In this document: piece by piece, positions 47,214-55,602 of the stretch | Position numbering within the stretch: position 1 is the first letter of the stretch | How the letters are laid out: the number at the start of each line of letters is the position of its first letter | Assembly (NCBI RefSeq): GCF_043951865.1 | Contig: NZ_JBINJF010000013.1 | Location: forward strand, 1 to 64,000 | Length of the DNA stretch: 64,000 bases | Source: JAMQKA01 sp043951865 | GTDB lineage: Bacteria; Bacteroidota; Rhodothermia; Balneolales; Balneolaceae | Direction of reading: 5' to 3' | Made by a program: the position numbers and the translations under genes | Notes under the pieces: generated by a model | What the model was told of the DNA's origin: nothing | The model's input: the letters and a program-made list of their open reading frames with translations, nothing else | Databases searched by the model: none

Positions 47214-47804
47214 TTACTTGGCTGCCCGCTTTTTAAGGGTGTCCAGCAAGTAATCGTACCCGCGTTTTCGGATGATGTTTTGGAACTGCCGCCGGTAGGA
47301 GTCGGCCGTGGAGACATCATCGATAGTCATATCCGTAATGACCCACTGCTGGCTCTCATCCAGAAAGAACATATCGTAGCTTACCGGCGTGCGTACATTT
47401 TCCAGGATGGCGATGGTGTTTACCCTGGCGCTATCTCCGTTGACCCTGATTGTATTATAGAGAACATCCGCCCGGTAGATATCCAGCTTGTTCAGGGATT
47501 GATCCCTGATAATAGTGGAAAAGTAATCAATAAATTCCTGCCGTTCCGTGGAACTCAGGGTATCATACGTTTCCTGCAGGGCATGTTCTGCCATAGCGGA
47601 GTAATCGATCACCCCGTTGATAATATCCTTTAACTTTTGCCGCTTTTCAGGGGTATACTCGGTGCCCTTGGGACCAAGCAGCTCTTTTATCTGCTGGTCG
47701 CGCTGATCCAGCAGGTTGCGGATTGCGGTACTGTCTCGCTGGGCTGCCACAGACATTGAACTGCTGATGAATAATACGGCCAATAAATACACTATTCTTC
47801 TCAT
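47214..47804 (-). CDS. MlaC/Ttg2D family phospholipid-binding periplasmic protein
   Basis: 196 residues with a signal peptide (ending VAAQ). The core has EKRQKLKDIINGVIDYSAMAEHAL and ERQEFIDYFSTIIRDQSLNKLD, and the C-terminal NTIRVNGDSARVNTIAI..YDMFFLDESQQWVITDMTIDDVS matches MlaC, a lipid carrier between membranes. No mlaD/E/F genes are adjacent. It starts 4 bp after the upstream TolC-like gene, so the two form an operon, an unusual pairing for MlaC. Confidence 0.86.
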   Translation of the reverse strand: MRRIVYLLAVLFISSSMSVAAQRDSTAIRNLLDQRDQQIKELLGPKGTEYTPEKRQKLKDIINGVIDYSAMAEHALQETYDTLSSTERQEFIDYFSTIIRDQSLNKLDIYRADVLYNTIRVNGDSARVNTIAILENVRTPVSYDMFFLDESQQWVITDMTIDDVSTADSYRRQFQNIIRKRGYDYLLDTLKKRAAK

Positions 47805-47808
47805 AAAA

Positions 47809-49206
47809 CTACTTAGCTGATTCTAAAGATGTTAGCGGAAGTCCGGCCGCGTTGTACAATTCGGCCATATCCTTGTTAAATTCAAAAACGCGCTGCTTGA
47901 GCTGTAAACGAAGTTCCAGCTCTTTCTGCATCGCATCAATAAGGTCTTTTGTTTCTCCTATACCAAAATCGTAGTCCAACTGTTCCTGCCGAAGCCAATT
48001 TTTACTGGTTACCAGTGCTTCATCCGTTTTATCCACCTTCACCTCCGAGATATTCGCATTCTTGTACCTGTCACTGATTTCCAGCATAATTCCATCAACG
48101 GCCGCGCTCTTTAAAAATTTTACCTGGCGGTGTTGAATTTTCCGTCGTTTGATATCCGTCTTGGCAGAGAAAAAATCCAGATTTTGTCGTATCCCTATCC
48201 CAATACCAGCCGAGGCGTAGTTGGTATTGTTGATGATAAACGGGTTGTCCTGCCGCGGACGGTTTGGTGTATTGGCGTAGCTGCCGGTTAGTCCCAAAAA
48301 AAGCATCGGAAGATTCTGCGCCCGGGTCGCCTTAATTCCATATTCTGCCGCCTCAATGCCGGCCTCAATGCCTTTTAATTCCGCTCTTTTTTCCAGGGCC
48401 TGTGACTTGTAATAGTCCAGTGTCTCAATCTTGTTCGCCACGGGATCAAGAAATTGATCGCCTGGAATATAAACGGTTTCGGGATCTGACCGGAGTACAT
48501 AATTCCATACGTTCCTGATATACTCGATATTCTCTTTCACCTCTCCGGCCCGCATCGCAAACTCCGATTTAAACACCCTGAACTTGTAGACGTCGGTCTG
48601 ATCAATATCGGAATCTTCCTTATTAACCTCCTCCTCAATCTGCTGCTCAATATCATCGATCTTACGCTGCGCCTCCTCAAGCAGCCGGTTCACCTCTTCG
48701 GAAAGAATATAGCTGTAGTAGAGTTCGAAAAGCCGCATTTTGAGCCCTTTTTGCTTCGACTGAAACTCATAATGGGCCGCCTCGGCTCCCGCTTTTGCCG
48801 CATCCACTGCATTGGTCAACGCTCCCCAGGCAAAAATCGGCTGAATTGCACTCACCTCGGCCCGGGTAAAGATCGCCCAGTTACTCCAGTCATTCTCCAA
48901 ATTGGGGTCCAGGTACCATTCATCTTTGGGAAGGTTGGTACTGCTCTTCACGCCCGGAACAGTCCCGTGCTGGGTGTTTAACTCAAAACTGGGAAGAAAC
49001 CGCTGCGAACGAGCCTGGTTTATCCGGTTTTCTGCCAGGTCTACGTTCTGACGCTCATAGTCGACCTGGCCGGAATGCTCCAGCCCCTGTTCTATAAAAT
49101 CTCCGAGTGATATCTGAAGCGTGTCTTGTGCCACGGTAAATGAAGGCAAACCTATCAGGAAAATAAAAATGATTGAGGCTATCTGCAGGGGTATTCTTCT
49201 GTTCAT
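47809..49206 (-). CDS. TolC family outer-membrane efflux protein
   Basis: 465 residues with a signal peptide (ending TVAQ). Two long helical repeats of the outer-membrane-factor fold are visible, rich in Gln/Glu/Ala heptads (VDYERQNVDLAENRINQARSQR, then LEEAQRKIDDIEQQIEEEV). The C-terminal half repeats the pattern. It provides the outer-membrane channel for a tripartite exporter. It lacks adjacent RND or ABC pump genes, although the MMPL exporter is 6 kb away. The MlaC gene follows at 4 bp, pointing to lipid traffic. Confidence 0.84.
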   Translation of the reverse strand: MNRRIPLQIASIIFIFLIGLPSFTVAQDTLQISLGDFIEQGLEHSGQVDYERQNVDLAENRINQARSQRFLPSFELNTQHGTVPGVKSSTNLPKDEWYLDPNLENDWSNWAIFTRAEVSAIQPIFAWGALTNAVDAAKAGAEAAHYEFQSKQKGLKMRLFELYYSYILSEEVNRLLEEAQRKIDDIEQQIEEEVNKEDSDIDQTDVYKFRVFKSEFAMRAGEVKENIEYIRNVWNYVLRSDPETVYIPGDQFLDPVANKIETLDYYKSQALEKRAELKGIEAGIEAAEYGIKATRAQNLPMLFLGLTGSYANTPNRPRQDNPFIINNTNYASAGIGIGIRQNLDFFSAKTDIKRRKIQHRQVKFLKSAAVDGIMLEISDRYKNANISEVKVDKTDEALVTSKNWLRQEQLDYDFGIGETKDLIDAMQKELELRLQLKQRVFEFNKDMAELYNAAGLPLTSLESAK

Positions 49207-49299
49207 ATCATGGGATTTCTTATCATGAGAGTTTTGGACTTCAACGCGCTTGAATCCCTTTTATTTAAACAGGATTGCAAAACAAGAGTGCTGGATCCC

Positions 49300-49336
49300 T
49301 ATAAAAGAAATAGCCCCATCCTTTGGGAATGGGGCT
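49300..49336 (-). terminator. Terminator downstream of tRNA-Ser
   Basis: On the minus strand AGCCCCAT (49336-49329) pairs with ATGGGGCT (49319-49312), with loop tcccaaagg, followed by atttctttta. It lies 9 bp past the tRNA 3' end. Confidence 0.8.
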
Positions 49337-49344
49337 TTGTTTTG

Positions 49345-49431
49345 CGGAGAGGGAGGGATTCGAACCCCCGGAGACCATAAGGCCTCAACGGTTTTCAAGA
49401 CCGCCGCATTCGACCACTCTGCCACCTCTCC
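49345..49431 (-). tRNA. tRNA-Ser (anticodon UGA)
   Basis: 87 nt with a type II long variable arm. The acceptor stem GGAGAGG/CCTCTCC closes, the discriminator base is G, and the T loop is GGTTCGAATCC. The anticodon loop reads CTTGAAA, giving TGA, which reads UCN (UCA and wobble) serine codons. CCA is not encoded. A terminator follows directly. Confidence 0.96.
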
Positions 49432-49510
49432 TGAATCTCTAAATTATAAATTCCAATATTTCAAATTTCAATAAAATAATGTTGAACTGGAATTCCGGTT
49501 TGGACCCGAC

Positions 49511-50395
49511 TTACGCCTCTTCAAGAGCCTGTGCTCCAGAGACGATTTCAGAAATTTCAGTGGTAATAGCACTTTGTCGCGCCTGGTTGTATTCAAGCTG
49601 CAGGTCACGTTCAAGTTCTTTCGCATTTTCCGTGGCGTTGTCCATCGCCGTCATGCGGGCACCCTGTTCGGCAGCATTAGATTCCAAAATTGCTTTCCAG
49701 AGCTGCATATTCAGGTGCAGCGGTAGCAGATCATCTAAAATGGACTCCACCCCGGGTTCATAAATATAATCTATTGATTCACTGGTATCTTCACCCGCAA
49801 GCTTTGACGGGTCGATCGGCAGAACCGGTTCTATGATCCGGTTCTGAGCGATTACAGACTTGAATTCGTTATATGCCAGATAGACCGCATCAATGTTACC
49901 CGCTTTAAAGTCAGCGACTACCTTTTTCATAACCTCAACCGGCTTTGTGTATTCGAGGTTGTCAAAAAAGTTGGAATCCTGGTGACTAAGCTCATAGCCG
50001 CGCTTGCCAAAATGCTTGGTGCCTTTTTTACCCAGCGTAATCAGGGAAAGATCTCCCTGTTCCCGGTATGTGCTAAAATCTTCCTCGATCGTTGCCTGTA
50101 CCTTCTTAAACAGGTTATTGTTGAACGCACCGCAAAGTCCACGGTCCGAACTGATAACGATAAAGAGAACTTTTTCCGTCTTTTCCGGTTTTCTGAGAAG
50201 AATATTCTGATCACCGGCATTTTTCACCAGCCGACCCACAACCTCTTTCATTTTGGAGGCATACGGGCGGGTTTCGATGATCCTGTTTTGAGCTTTCCGC
50301 AGTTTTGCAGCTGCAACCATTTTCATGGCACGCGTAATTTGCTGCGTGTTTTTGATCGACTCAATTCGGTTGCGTATGTCTCGCAGGTTCGCCAT
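49511..50395 (-). CDS. atpG: ATP synthase gamma subunit
   Basis: 294 residues; central shaft of F1. The N-terminus ANLRDIRNRIESIKNTQQITRAMKMVAAAKLRKAQ and the C-terminus RMTAMDNATENAKELERDLQLEYNQARQSAITTEISEIVSGAQAL are the two helices of the coiled coil. A middle Rossmann-like part has VIVISSDRGLCGAFNNNLF (SDRGLCGA is the signature). It is last in the operon and starts 3 bp after atpA. Confidence 0.97.
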   Translation of the reverse strand: MANLRDIRNRIESIKNTQQITRAMKMVAAAKLRKAQNRIIETRPYASKMKEVVGRLVKNAGDQNILLRKPEKTEKVLFIVISSDRGLCGAFNNNLFKKVQATIEEDFSTYREQGDLSLITLGKKGTKHFGKRGYELSHQDSNFFDNLEYTKPVEVMKKVVADFKAGNIDAVYLAYNEFKSVIAQNRIIEPVLPIDPSKLAGEDTSESIDYIYEPGVESILDDLLPLHLNMQLWKAILESNAAEQGARMTAMDNATENAKELERDLQLEYNQARQSAITTEISEIVSGAQALEEA

Positions 50396-50398
50396 GAA

Positions 50399-52024
50399 TT
50401 AGGACTCTTCTTGTTCTTGAGTTGCCAGGATTTGATCGATTACGGTTCGAGCGGTGTCAACCAGCTTTTCGCCAAATTCGTCGCTGAGAACCCCCGAGGC
50501 CGCCAGCTCCTTCATCTGCTTGTCATATTTGGCGTTGACCGTTTCCATATAATTCTGTTCAAACTCTTCGATCTGATCCACTTTCAGCTTGTCGAGCAGG
50601 CCTTCATCATTGATTTTAAGCAGAGCAATCTGTTCTTGTACTGCCAGCGGCTGGTAGATATCCTGTTTCAACAGTTCCACCGTCCGTTCTCCACGCTTGA
50701 GCTGTCGCTGCGTGCTGGGATCCAGATCGGAACCGAACTTCGCAAAAGCTTCAAGCTCGCGGTACTGGGCCAGGTCCAACTTCATTGTTCCGGCAAGTTT
50801 TTTCATCGCTTTGACCTGTGCAGAACCACCGACACGAGAAACCGAGGTTCCCACATCAATAGCGGGACGCACGCCGGAGTTAAACAGATCGATGTCGAGG
50901 AAAATCTGGCCATCCGTAATTGAAATCACGTTGGTAGGGATATAGGCGGAGACATCACCGGCCTGGGTCTCAATAATCGGCAGTGCCGTAAGTGAGCCGC
51001 CCCCTTTTAGTTTGGGCCTGAGTTGATCCGGCACATTATTCATTTTTTGGGCCACTTCATCTACATCAATAATCTTGGCGGCCCGTTCCAGCAGGCGGCT
51101 GTGCAGGTAAAAAACATCACCCGGGTACGCTTCGCGGCCGGGAGGTCGCTTGAGCAGCAGGGAAAGCTCACGATAGGCGACCGCCTGCTTGGAAAGATCA
51201 TCGTAGACTACCAGGGCGTGCCGTCCGGTATCGCGAAAATATTCTCCGATGGCCGCACCCGCAAAAGGAGCGATATACCGCATCGGAGCAGAAACAGAGG
51301 CGGGTGCAGATACAATCGTCGTGTATTCAAGCGCTCCGTGCTCTTCAAGGGTCTTGGCGATACCAGCAACCGTGGAGCCCTTTTGTCCGACGGCGACATA
51401 AATACAGTGAATCGGCTTGTCGGTATCCTGCGTTTCCTTCTGGTTGATAATCGTATCAACGGCCACCGAAGTTTTCCCGGTCTGACGGTCGCCAATGATC
51501 AGCTCCCGCTGGCCCCGGCCGATCGGGATGAGTGAGTCAATAGCCTTAATACCTGTCTGAAGCGGTTCCGTTACCGGCTCGCGGTAGATGACACCGGGCG
51601 CTTTTCGCTCCAGCGGAACACGGATCGTCTCGCCGGAGATAGGTCCCTTGCCGTCAACGGGCCGACCCAGCGGATCGATAACCCGCCCCAACACGCCATC
51701 TCCGACGTTGATCGAGGCGATATCGTGGGTCCGTTTAACTGTATCGCCCTCCTCTACGGCGCTGGTGGCACCAAAAAGAACGATACCGACGTTATCCTCT
51801 TCAAGGTTCAGTACCATTCCACGCATCGATTCTCCATCTTCGCCCCTGGAATCCGGCAGTTCCACCAGCTCTCCGGCCTGTACTTTTGACAACCCGTATA
51901 CGCGTGCGATACCGTCCCCTACCTCGAGGACCGTACCGACATCATATACATCCGCTTCGTTGTCAAAGCCGGATAGTTGTTTTCTTAAGATTGTTGATAC
52001 TTCGTCAGGTCTTACTTGACTCAT
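50399..52024 (-). CDS. atpA: ATP synthase alpha subunit
   Basis: 541 residues. It has Walker A GDRQTGKT (178-185), VVYDDLSKQAVAYR (Walker B area), and the family signature PAIDVGTSVSRVGGSAQ. It forms the non-catalytic nucleotide sites of F1. Slightly longer than average owing to the C-terminal helical region. The partner beta subunit is not in this operon. Confidence 0.98.
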   Translation of the reverse strand: MSQVRPDEVSTILRKQLSGFDNEADVYDVGTVLEVGDGIARVYGLSKVQAGELVELPDSRGEDGESMRGMVLNLEEDNVGIVLFGATSAVEEGDTVKRTHDIASINVGDGVLGRVIDPLGRPVDGKGPISGETIRVPLERKAPGVIYREPVTEPLQTGIKAIDSLIPIGRGQRELIIGDRQTGKTSVAVDTIINQKETQDTDKPIHCIYVAVGQKGSTVAGIAKTLEEHGALEYTTIVSAPASVSAPMRYIAPFAGAAIGEYFRDTGRHALVVYDDLSKQAVAYRELSLLLKRPPGREAYPGDVFYLHSRLLERAAKIIDVDEVAQKMNNVPDQLRPKLKGGGSLTALPIIETQAGDVSAYIPTNVISITDGQIFLDIDLFNSGVRPAIDVGTSVSRVGGSAQVKAMKKLAGTMKLDLAQYRELEAFAKFGSDLDPSTQRQLKRGERTVELLKQDIYQPLAVQEQIALLKINDEGLLDKLKVDQIEEFEQNYMETVNAKYDKQMKELAASGVLSDEFGEKLVDTARTVIDQILATQEQEES

Positions 52025-52058
52025 TGGTGTTAATTACTTTAATAATCGAATTTAAATT

Positions 52059-52604
52059 CTACTCTGCGGCCGTGCTTAACAACGACTCTTCCAGCTGCTC
52101 CAGCTTATGCTTAATTGTGCCATCAATGACGGTATCATCGATTCTGACCGCCAGCCCACCTCTCAGCGACTCATCAACCGAAAGCTGCATATTCACCCGT
52201 TTGCCGGTCTTGGCTTCCAGGGTTTTGTGAAGTGAGCTTTTTTGGTTTTCCGTCAACTCCCGGGCGGCATAGACATCTATTTCGACAATACCTGCGTATT
52301 TATTGTACTGCTCAATAAAAGCCTGCGTAATCGGGTACAACAGGCCAACTCGATTTTTACGTGCCAGCAGTTTTATGAACTGCCGAACAACCTCCTGAAC
52401 CTTTTCTCCGAAGATTTCATCCAACGCTTTCGCCTTGTCATCAAACTTTATAATGGGGCTCTTTAGGAAGAGTTTTAGCTCCCTTGAGTCTTCAATAGTA
52501 CGTTTGATGAGCTCTATATCATTGAGTATCGCCTCCACATTCTCCTGCTCCTGGGCAATTTGCAGTAGAGCCGAGGCGTATCGTCGGGCTGCTTTGGTGA
52601 TCAT
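52059..52604 (-). CDS. atpH: ATP synthase delta subunit
   Basis: 181 residues; the OSCP-type stalk cap. N-terminal helical bundle KAARRYASALLQIAQEQENVEAIL, and C-terminal part LSVDESLRGGLAVRIDDTVIDGTIKHKLEQLEESL, where GG.aVRIgD..iDGSi is the family pattern. Spacing to atpA is 34 bp, and atpF ends 3 bp before its start. Confidence 0.95.
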   Translation of the reverse strand: MITKAARRYASALLQIAQEQENVEAILNDIELIKRTIEDSRELKLFLKSPIIKFDDKAKALDEIFGEKVQEVVRQFIKLLARKNRVGLLYPITQAFIEQYNKYAGIVEIDVYAARELTENQKSSLHKTLEAKTGKRVNMQLSVDESLRGGLAVRIDDTVIDGTIKHKLEQLEESLLSTAAE

Positions 52605-52607
52605 CGG

Positions 52608-53132
52608 TTAGTTTTTAGAGATATCTTCGATGTAGTTATTGACCAGATTGCTGTTTTTCTCTTCATCCAGCTCGGCTTCGATAATCATTGAGGCAGATTG
52701 TACGGCCAGCCTTGCCACTTCATCACGAAGTTCAAGCATGGCGCGTTTCTTTTCCTGTTCAATGGTTTCGCGAGCCTGCTCCAGAATCTGAGCAGCTTCT
52801 TCTTTCGCTTTTTCTATCCGTTCGGAACGGAGCATTTCAGCTTCCTCAATGGCCTCTTTGCGGATTTTCTGGGCTTTGCTTTCAGCTTCACGGAGGGCCT
52901 TCTCATTGTCTTTTGAGATCTGCTCCGCCCGCTCAAGCGCCTTTTCAGCCGACTCAAGAGATTCCTTGATCCGGCTTTCGCGTTCGCTGAGAGCATCCAT
53001 TATCAACGGGACAGCATATTTTGCCATTACGGCCAAAAATATTATGAGGGTAATGGCTACCCAGATGGCGAATCCACTGCTGAAGTTGAGGATAGCTCCG
53101 CCTCCGTTACCGGCTGCTATTATAAACGACAT
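52608..53132 (-). CDS. atpF: ATP synthase b subunit
   Basis: 174 residues: one membrane helix about 20-40 (FAIWVAITLIIFLAVMAKYAVPLIMDAL), then a long charged coiled coil (RESRIKESLESAEKALERAEQISKD...) forming the peripheral stalk. The usual layout is present with no duplication into b and b'. 18 bp separate it from atpE. Confidence 0.95.
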   Translation of the reverse strand: MSFIIAAGNGGGAILNFSSGFAIWVAITLIIFLAVMAKYAVPLIMDALSERESRIKESLESAEKALERAEQISKDNEKALREAESKAQKIRKEAIEEAEMLRSERIEKAKEEAAQILEQARETIEQEKKRAMLELRDEVARLAVQSASMIIEAELDEEKNSNLVNNYIEDISKN

Positions 53133-53150
53133 GTATCTCCGTTTTTAGGA

Positions 53151-53366
53151 TTACGCAAAGAATACGAGAAGAATACAAACAATAGCGGCGATAAGTGCAA
53201 CACCCTCAATAAGAGCGGCGGTAAGAATCATCGCTCCGCGGATATCACCTGACGCTTCGGGCTGACGAGCAATACTTTCTACAGCCCCTTTACCGATCAT
53301 ACCAATACCTACACCAGCGCCGATGGCTGCGATTCCTGCTCCAATTCCTGCTGCTAATAAACCCAT
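53151..53366 (-). CDS. atpE: ATP synthase c subunit
   Basis: 71 residues in a two-helix hairpin with the loop VESIARQPEASGDIR. Ion-binding carboxylate is E54 in ALIEGVALIA. The glutamine of sodium-type rings is replaced by Ile21 (GVGIGM), and no Ser/Thr follows E54, so coupling by protons is predicted. The glycine-rich helix 1 (GIGAGIAAIGAGVGIG) packs the ring. Confidence 0.96.
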   Translation of the reverse strand: MGLLAAGIGAGIAAIGAGVGIGMIGKGAVESIARQPEASGDIRGAMILTAALIEGVALIAAIVCILLVFFA

Positions 53367-53430
53367 AATTATGTACCTGTTTTAAGTTTTAATTTAGGTT
53401 GAAGTTATGTTCATGAGTTAAAAAAAGATC

Positions 53431-54471
53431 TTACGCGTGGGCCTCAACACCCTCTTCATGGTGGTGTTCTTCAGCGGCCATGCCTATAAAGACCGCTGAA
53501 AGCAGGGCGAAAATGTACGCCTGCAATACACCCACAAAAGCTTTCAATACATACAGTGCCACCGTCAGCGGTACCACCAGGATACTGGACCCAAGCCCTA
53601 CAACAGAGCCGAAAAACTCCGTAAAGATAAATATCAGGCCAAGTATACATATAATCATGATCTTTCCAGAAAGCATGTTCGCAAACAGACGAACGGCCAG
53701 GGCCAGCGGCTTGGTGAACAGGCCTATTATCTCGATGGGAGTCAATATAATACGCATCAAACCGGGAACGCCGGGAAACCAAAACACATGCTCCCAGTGA
53801 TCTCTGGACCCGTTCCACTGGGTAATAAAAAATGTGAACGCAGCCAGCACTCCGGTTACCGTAATATCAGCCGTAGCCGTTACCCCCCAGGGCAACAGGC
53901 CAAACAGATTCATAAATGTAATGGAAATAAAGACCGCAAAAAGATAGGGAACAAACTTTTCGTATTTATCATCAGGTATATTGTTTTTCGCAATTTCATC
54001 CCTGACAAATACAAACGTAATTTCAAACAGGTTCTGGAACCAACCCCGGGGTTCGGTCTCTCTACCCACACCCTTCCTGTAGCGGCGGGCCATGGCGATT
54101 GTCAGCCAAAGCGTCAAACCAACACCAAACCAGAAGTACATAAGGTGAGAGGTAATAGAAAGATCAAGCGTTATCTCCCCTCCGCCGGCGGGAACCAGCG
54201 TGTGGCCCTGCTCTGCAAAGTTGCCCGACTCAACAGCCTGCCGGGTAGAACGATAAAAATGCCACTGCCCATCGACCAAGAGAATACGAGGCAGCTCCAG
54301 GTGATAACCGGCCAGGTCCAGATAGTGATGATCCTGAACCTTTCCAACCACATCAATCGGAATATCCTTCGACTCTTCTTCGGAATGCTGTTCCTGGTAG
54401 GCCCTGAGAGAGGAAGTAGCAAACAATAAAATCAGTACAGTTAGCAGGGGGCGATGCAGGCTCTGTATCAT
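53431..54471 (-). CDS. atpB: ATP synthase a subunit with secreted N-terminal extension
   Basis: 346 residues, about 80-100 longer than the E. coli protein. The extra part is N-terminal: a hydrophobic leader (LLTVLILLFATSSLRA), then about 85 periplasmic residues, then the usual membrane helices from about 115. The proton-channel arginine lies in IGLFTKPLALAVRLFANMLSGK, and the C-terminal VLQAYIFALLSAVFIGMA is conserved. Similar extensions occur in Bacteroidota and Chlorobi. It overlaps no gene; it ends 64 bp before atpE. Confidence 0.95.
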   Translation of the reverse strand: MIQSLHRPLLTVLILLFATSSLRAYQEQHSEEESKDIPIDVVGKVQDHHYLDLAGYHLELPRILLVDGQWHFYRSTRQAVESGNFAEQGHTLVPAGGGEITLDLSITSHLMYFWFGVGLTLWLTIAMARRYRKGVGRETEPRGWFQNLFEITFVFVRDEIAKNNIPDDKYEKFVPYLFAVFISITFMNLFGLLPWGVTATADITVTGVLAAFTFFITQWNGSRDHWEHVFWFPGVPGLMRIILTPIEIIGLFTKPLALAVRLFANMLSGKIMIICILGLIFIFTEFFGSVVGLGSSILVVPLTVALYVLKAFVGVLQAYIFALLSAVFIGMAAEEHHHEEGVEAHA

Positions 54472-54864
54472 CTAGTTTTCGTGTCGATTTTCCAGAATTT
54501 TATTAATAAAAATGATCTCGATTACAGAATGGAGAATATAAGAAATAATGAAACTAATGGTAAATAAAATTTGATCAATTTTTAGGTATGCCAAAACAAG
54601 GGCAAAACATACCAGCACCAGCATAAAGCGGAGGGTAATGGAACCGAAAAAAAGGGTGAGAAATTTTTTCTGATCGTCCAGGTTAATCTTCCGAACCAAC
54701 AGAAAGTTGCTTGCCACAAAGGTAAAACTCAGCAGGTAGCCTGCGACCAGGGCGAGCGCCGAGGGAGCCGGGAGAGCCCAAAAAAAGAACGCCAGAAGCA
54801 CTACGCCCGCCGCCCCGATGGACAGCAGTCTCCTGAGGTAATTGTCAACGAGTGTATCGAGCAA
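54472..54864 (-). CDS. AtpI-like small membrane protein
   Basis: 130 residues with four predicted membrane helices. It occupies the AtpI/UncI position between the AtpZ-type gene and atpB, and its stop abuts the atpB start. The start is TTG at 54864; the upstream frame closes without an ATG. AtpI proteins help c-ring assembly. Homology is by position and helix pattern, since sequence identity is not obvious. Confidence 0.6.
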   Translation of the reverse strand: MLDTLVDNYLRRLLSIGAAGVVLLAFFFWALPAPSALALVAGYLLSFTFVASNFLLVRKINLDDQKKFLTLFFGSITLRFMLVLVCFALVLAYLKIDQILFTISFIISYILHSVIEIIFINKILENRHEN

Positions 54865-54866
54865 GA

Positions 54867-55082
54867 CTATTTCTGATTATTTAATCGATCCGCCAAACGA
54901 AAAATAACGATCATTACATTGACAATCCCAATTAAACATCCTGCGAGTACCAGCCACGGTGAACTGTTAAAATAGTCATCCAGCCAGTACCCGAGGACGA
55001 TTGGTAAAAGAATAGCGGCAGCTATTTCAGCTCCCAGCGAAATATATTGAGTATATTTGGAAAATGTATTGTTTTGACTCAA
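54867..55082 (-). CDS. AtpZ/AtpI family ATP synthase-associated protein
   Basis: 71 residues with two membrane helices. AAILLPIVLGYWLDDYFNSSPWLVLAGCLIGIVNVMIVIFRL has the GYWLD-x-x-F and G-x-x-x-G pattern of the AtpZ (F0F1-ATPase subunit 1) family, which aids ion or Mg2+ supply and ring assembly. The start must be TTG at 55082, as no in-frame ATG exists nearby. It is first of the atp genes, 2 bp before the AtpI-like gene. Confidence 0.85.
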   Translation of the reverse strand: MSQNNTFSKYTQYISLGAEIAAAILLPIVLGYWLDDYFNSSPWLVLAGCLIGIVNVMIVIFRLADRLNNQK

Positions 55083-55107
55083 TATGATTATGAACAGAGG
55101 TGATAGC

Positions 55108-55569
55108 TTATCGCGTTTCTACCGCTTTCAAGTTGGACTCAGGATAACTTCGCTCCTCCAGGTCAATGGAAATGGTCGTTGCCTGCTCCCCCATGCGGCA
55201 CGCCCCGTTGATCTTGGCTCCTTCTTCCACCAGCAGGCTCTTGGCATAAATATCACCGTTGATTACCGCTGACTTCCGAAGGATAAGTTTATCGGTGACC
55301 CGAATCTCCCCATCCAGGGTGCCTGCAATGTCGGCATCCACGGCCTTGATATCTCCGTCAATGCTTCCGCTGGAGGAGATAATCAGTTTTCCTTTTGCCT
55401 TGACGCCCCCCTCCAGGGTCCCGGCAATTCGTATATCATTTTTGGTTTTTAACGTACCTTTTAAATGTGTGCCCTCGCTGATCATATTTACCGAAGGCAT
55501 CTTATTACCGGTTGAGTTGGTTTTCATGGTCCTTGCCGTTGATTTTTTTCGTCCGTTACTGCTAAACAT
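55108..55569 (-). CDS. Bactofilin (polymer-forming cytoskeletal protein)
   Basis: 153 residues. The central region has repeated beta-helix rungs (LKGTLKTKNDIRIAGTLEGGVKAKGKL, SIDGDIKAVDADIAGTLDGEI, AVINGDIYAKSLLVEEGA), with disordered ends. Bactofilins form filaments that place envelope enzymes, often with an M23 peptidase. Here the M23 gene lies immediately upstream on the same strand, a conserved pairing. The atp genes follow, 26 bp further on. Confidence 0.92.
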   Translation of the reverse strand: MFSSNGRKKSTARTMKTNSTGNKMPSVNMISEGTHLKGTLKTKNDIRIAGTLEGGVKAKGKLIISSSGSIDGDIKAVDADIAGTLDGEIRVTDKLILRKSAVINGDIYAKSLLVEEGAKINGACRMGEQATTISIDLEERSYPESNLKAVETR

Positions 55570-55602
55570 AGATATTTCAGCTCTTTAATGCAGTTAATAT
55601 TT

